Shown here: positions 5,847-6,496 of the stretch, piece by piece
Numbering within the stretch: position 1 is the first letter of the stretch
Layout: the number at the start of each line of letters is the position of its first letter
Source of the DNA: JBBQDK01 sp038319625
Lineage (GTDB): Bacteria > Pseudomonadota > Gammaproteobacteria > JBBQDK01
Direction of reading: 5' to 3'
DNA: 6,496 nt
NCBI GenBank assembly: GCA_038319625.1
Contig: JBBQDK010000144.1
Location: forward strand, 1 to 6,496
The notes under the pieces: generated by a model
The model's database searches: none
What the model was told of the DNA's origin: nothing
What the model saw: only the letters and a program-made list of their open reading frames with translations
Program-made: the position numbers and the translations under genes

Positions 5847-6128
5847 GTTACAGTAGCAGAGAAGGTGCACCTGGACAAATGCCGCAAATGATTAATGAAT
5901 TGCCGGGATGAGCGGCCCTTGCCCGCAAGCGCTGCCTGACGCAATCAAAAATTCCTTACAGTCGTTGTCAAATCTCCCCGATAGACCCGAAACCCTTCTT
6001 GCCATAGTTTGAACGTAAACCTGTTGGGCTGTATTCATAGAAATATGTAGCTACCACGGCAGAAAATGTCACAAATACGTACGTGTTACGTTGAGGGCAC
6101 GATTCGCAGGAGTTTCGCGCTAAATACT

Positions 6129-6251
6129 ATGGTCTTTTCTCTCGAAACGGCTCCGCCATTTCAGCTGGATTTAACCTCTTGGGCTTTATATCGCCAGCCC
6201 GACAATCTCGTGGACGGGTGGGACGGACAGACATACCTGCAATACCGGTGA
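6129..6251 (+). pseudogene. N-terminal stub of an AlkA-like 3-methyladenine DNA glycosylase
   Basis: From ATG 6129 the frame encodes 40 residues and stops with TGA at 6249-6251. The core PPFQLDLTSWALYRQPDNLVDGWDGQTY closely follows the opening of AlkA-type glycosylases (Pfx-LDLT-WAL-R-P-N--D-WDG-TY), which are normally 200 or more residues long. The helix-hairpin-helix and catalytic Asp regions are absent. No continuation is evident in the other two frames before the LUD gene starts at 6278, so this is a truncation and not a simple frameshift. The frame is open back to ATG 6066, but the extra residues do not look like family sequence. It may be a remnant left by deletion or rearrangement. A small functional peptide is much less likely. 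Confidence 0.6.
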
Positions 6252-6277
6252 CAGGATTTCACGACGACAACAATCCC

Positions 6278-6496
6278 ATGGTCAGAAATGATAAAACGAG
6301 CCTGGAACTAATCAACCCCGAGGAGCAGGTGCGAATCGAGCGGACTTTTTCCGCGCTCGAGAAGCGCGGCGTGTGTCCGCACTTCGCCGCCGACCGCAAG
6401 GCAGCGCTCGCTACTCTATTGCAGCTAATGCCTCACGGCGCGACTGTGGCGCATGGCAGTTCGACGACGCTTTATGAGATCGGCCTTGTGGATTAT
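6278..6496 (+). CDS. LUD-domain protein (LutC/YkgG-like), N-terminal part
   Basis: The frame is open from ATG 6278 to the window edge, giving 73 codons without a stop. After a variable N-terminus comes an amphipathic helix (EEQVRIERTFSALEKRG, about 15-31). Next is the hallmark block at about 51-73, MPHGATVAHGSSTTLYEIGL followed by VDY, which matches the LUD-domain pattern of a Gly-Ala-x-V strand, a G-S-S/T-T-L turn and an E-I-G-L helix. LUD proteins include LutC of the lactate-utilisation complex, and many others are of unknown role. This one lacks an adjacent LutA or LutB within the window. The glutathionylspermidine-like NagB/RpiA fold is known for the family. The ribosome site is weak, so the start is provisional. 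It begins 27 bp after the AlkA stub. Confidence 0.85.
   Translation, partial: MVRNDKTSLELINPEEQVRIERTFSALEKRGVCPHFAADRKAALATLLQLMPHGATVAHGSSTTLYEIGLVDY

Larger units (their letters stand above)
5539..6128. other. Gene-free stretch of about 590 bp
   Basis: No convincing coding region was found on either strand. The base composition is mixed and lower in GC than the genes. It holds the two inverted repeats listed separately and an intervening segment with a CCCCCGGCTCTGTCAGG motif (about 5725-5742) that resembles the edges of mobile or dispersed repeats. That resemblance is not strong enough to name an element. AGGAG at 6108-6112 is too far (16 nt) from ATG 6129 to be its ribosome site. Confidence 0.5.

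Noticed and set aside
5750..5944. Minus-strand 64-codon frame with an SPSGRRDFLF segment
   Set aside because: The segment is the translation of the G/C palindrome repeat, a familiar artefact in intergenic DNA.

Overview
The window looks like chromosomal DNA from a moderately GC-rich proteobacterium, probably gamma- or betaproteobacterial. This rests on GC-rich coding regions with AGGAG-type ribosome sites, a Fur-box-like site of the classical type, a C-terminal-Phe outer-membrane barrel, and protein families common in sulfur- and metal-oxidising proteobacteria. The species cannot be named from the sequence. No tRNA, rRNA, CRISPR array or complete insertion sequence was seen.

Left part (1-2155): the last 101 codons of a His-rich protein that I do not recognise end at 306. 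A perfect 18-bp hairpin follows. Next come a small Hva1/Tudor-like (DUF2945) protein and a 449-aa GlpC/HdrD-like iron-sulfur protein with two N-terminal [4Fe-4S] motifs and two CCG-type domains.

Middle (2156-2656): this stretch holds no intact gene. On the minus strand it carries what reads as a decayed universal stress protein (UspA) gene with at least one frameshift and an in-frame stop. Beside it lies a very AT-rich patch leading into a promoter overlapped by a Fur-box-like site (15 of 19 positions).

Centre (2657-5538): a tight gene set for iron uptake. It encodes an exported c-type haem protein with a single CxxCH near its C-terminus, an exported cupredoxin, an FTR1-type iron permease with both RExxE motifs and, after a 145-bp gap, an outer-membrane beta-barrel of unknown specificity. 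The first three genes are separated by 2 and 5 bp. The logical reading is barrel entry across the outer membrane, periplasmic Fe(II) oxidation or handover by the cupredoxin with the haem protein as electron partner, and import by FTR1. It resembles the FtrABCD and EfeUOB systems, but the haem protein stands where P19 (FtrA) or the EfeB peroxidase would be, and no FtrD-type ferredoxin is present. This is the most interesting system here.

Right part (5539-6496): about 590 bp of gene-free DNA with palindromic repeats. It is followed by a roughly 40-codon N-terminal stub of an AlkA-like 3-methyladenine DNA glycosylase that stops abruptly, and then the start of a LUD-domain (LutC/YkgG-like) protein that runs off the window.
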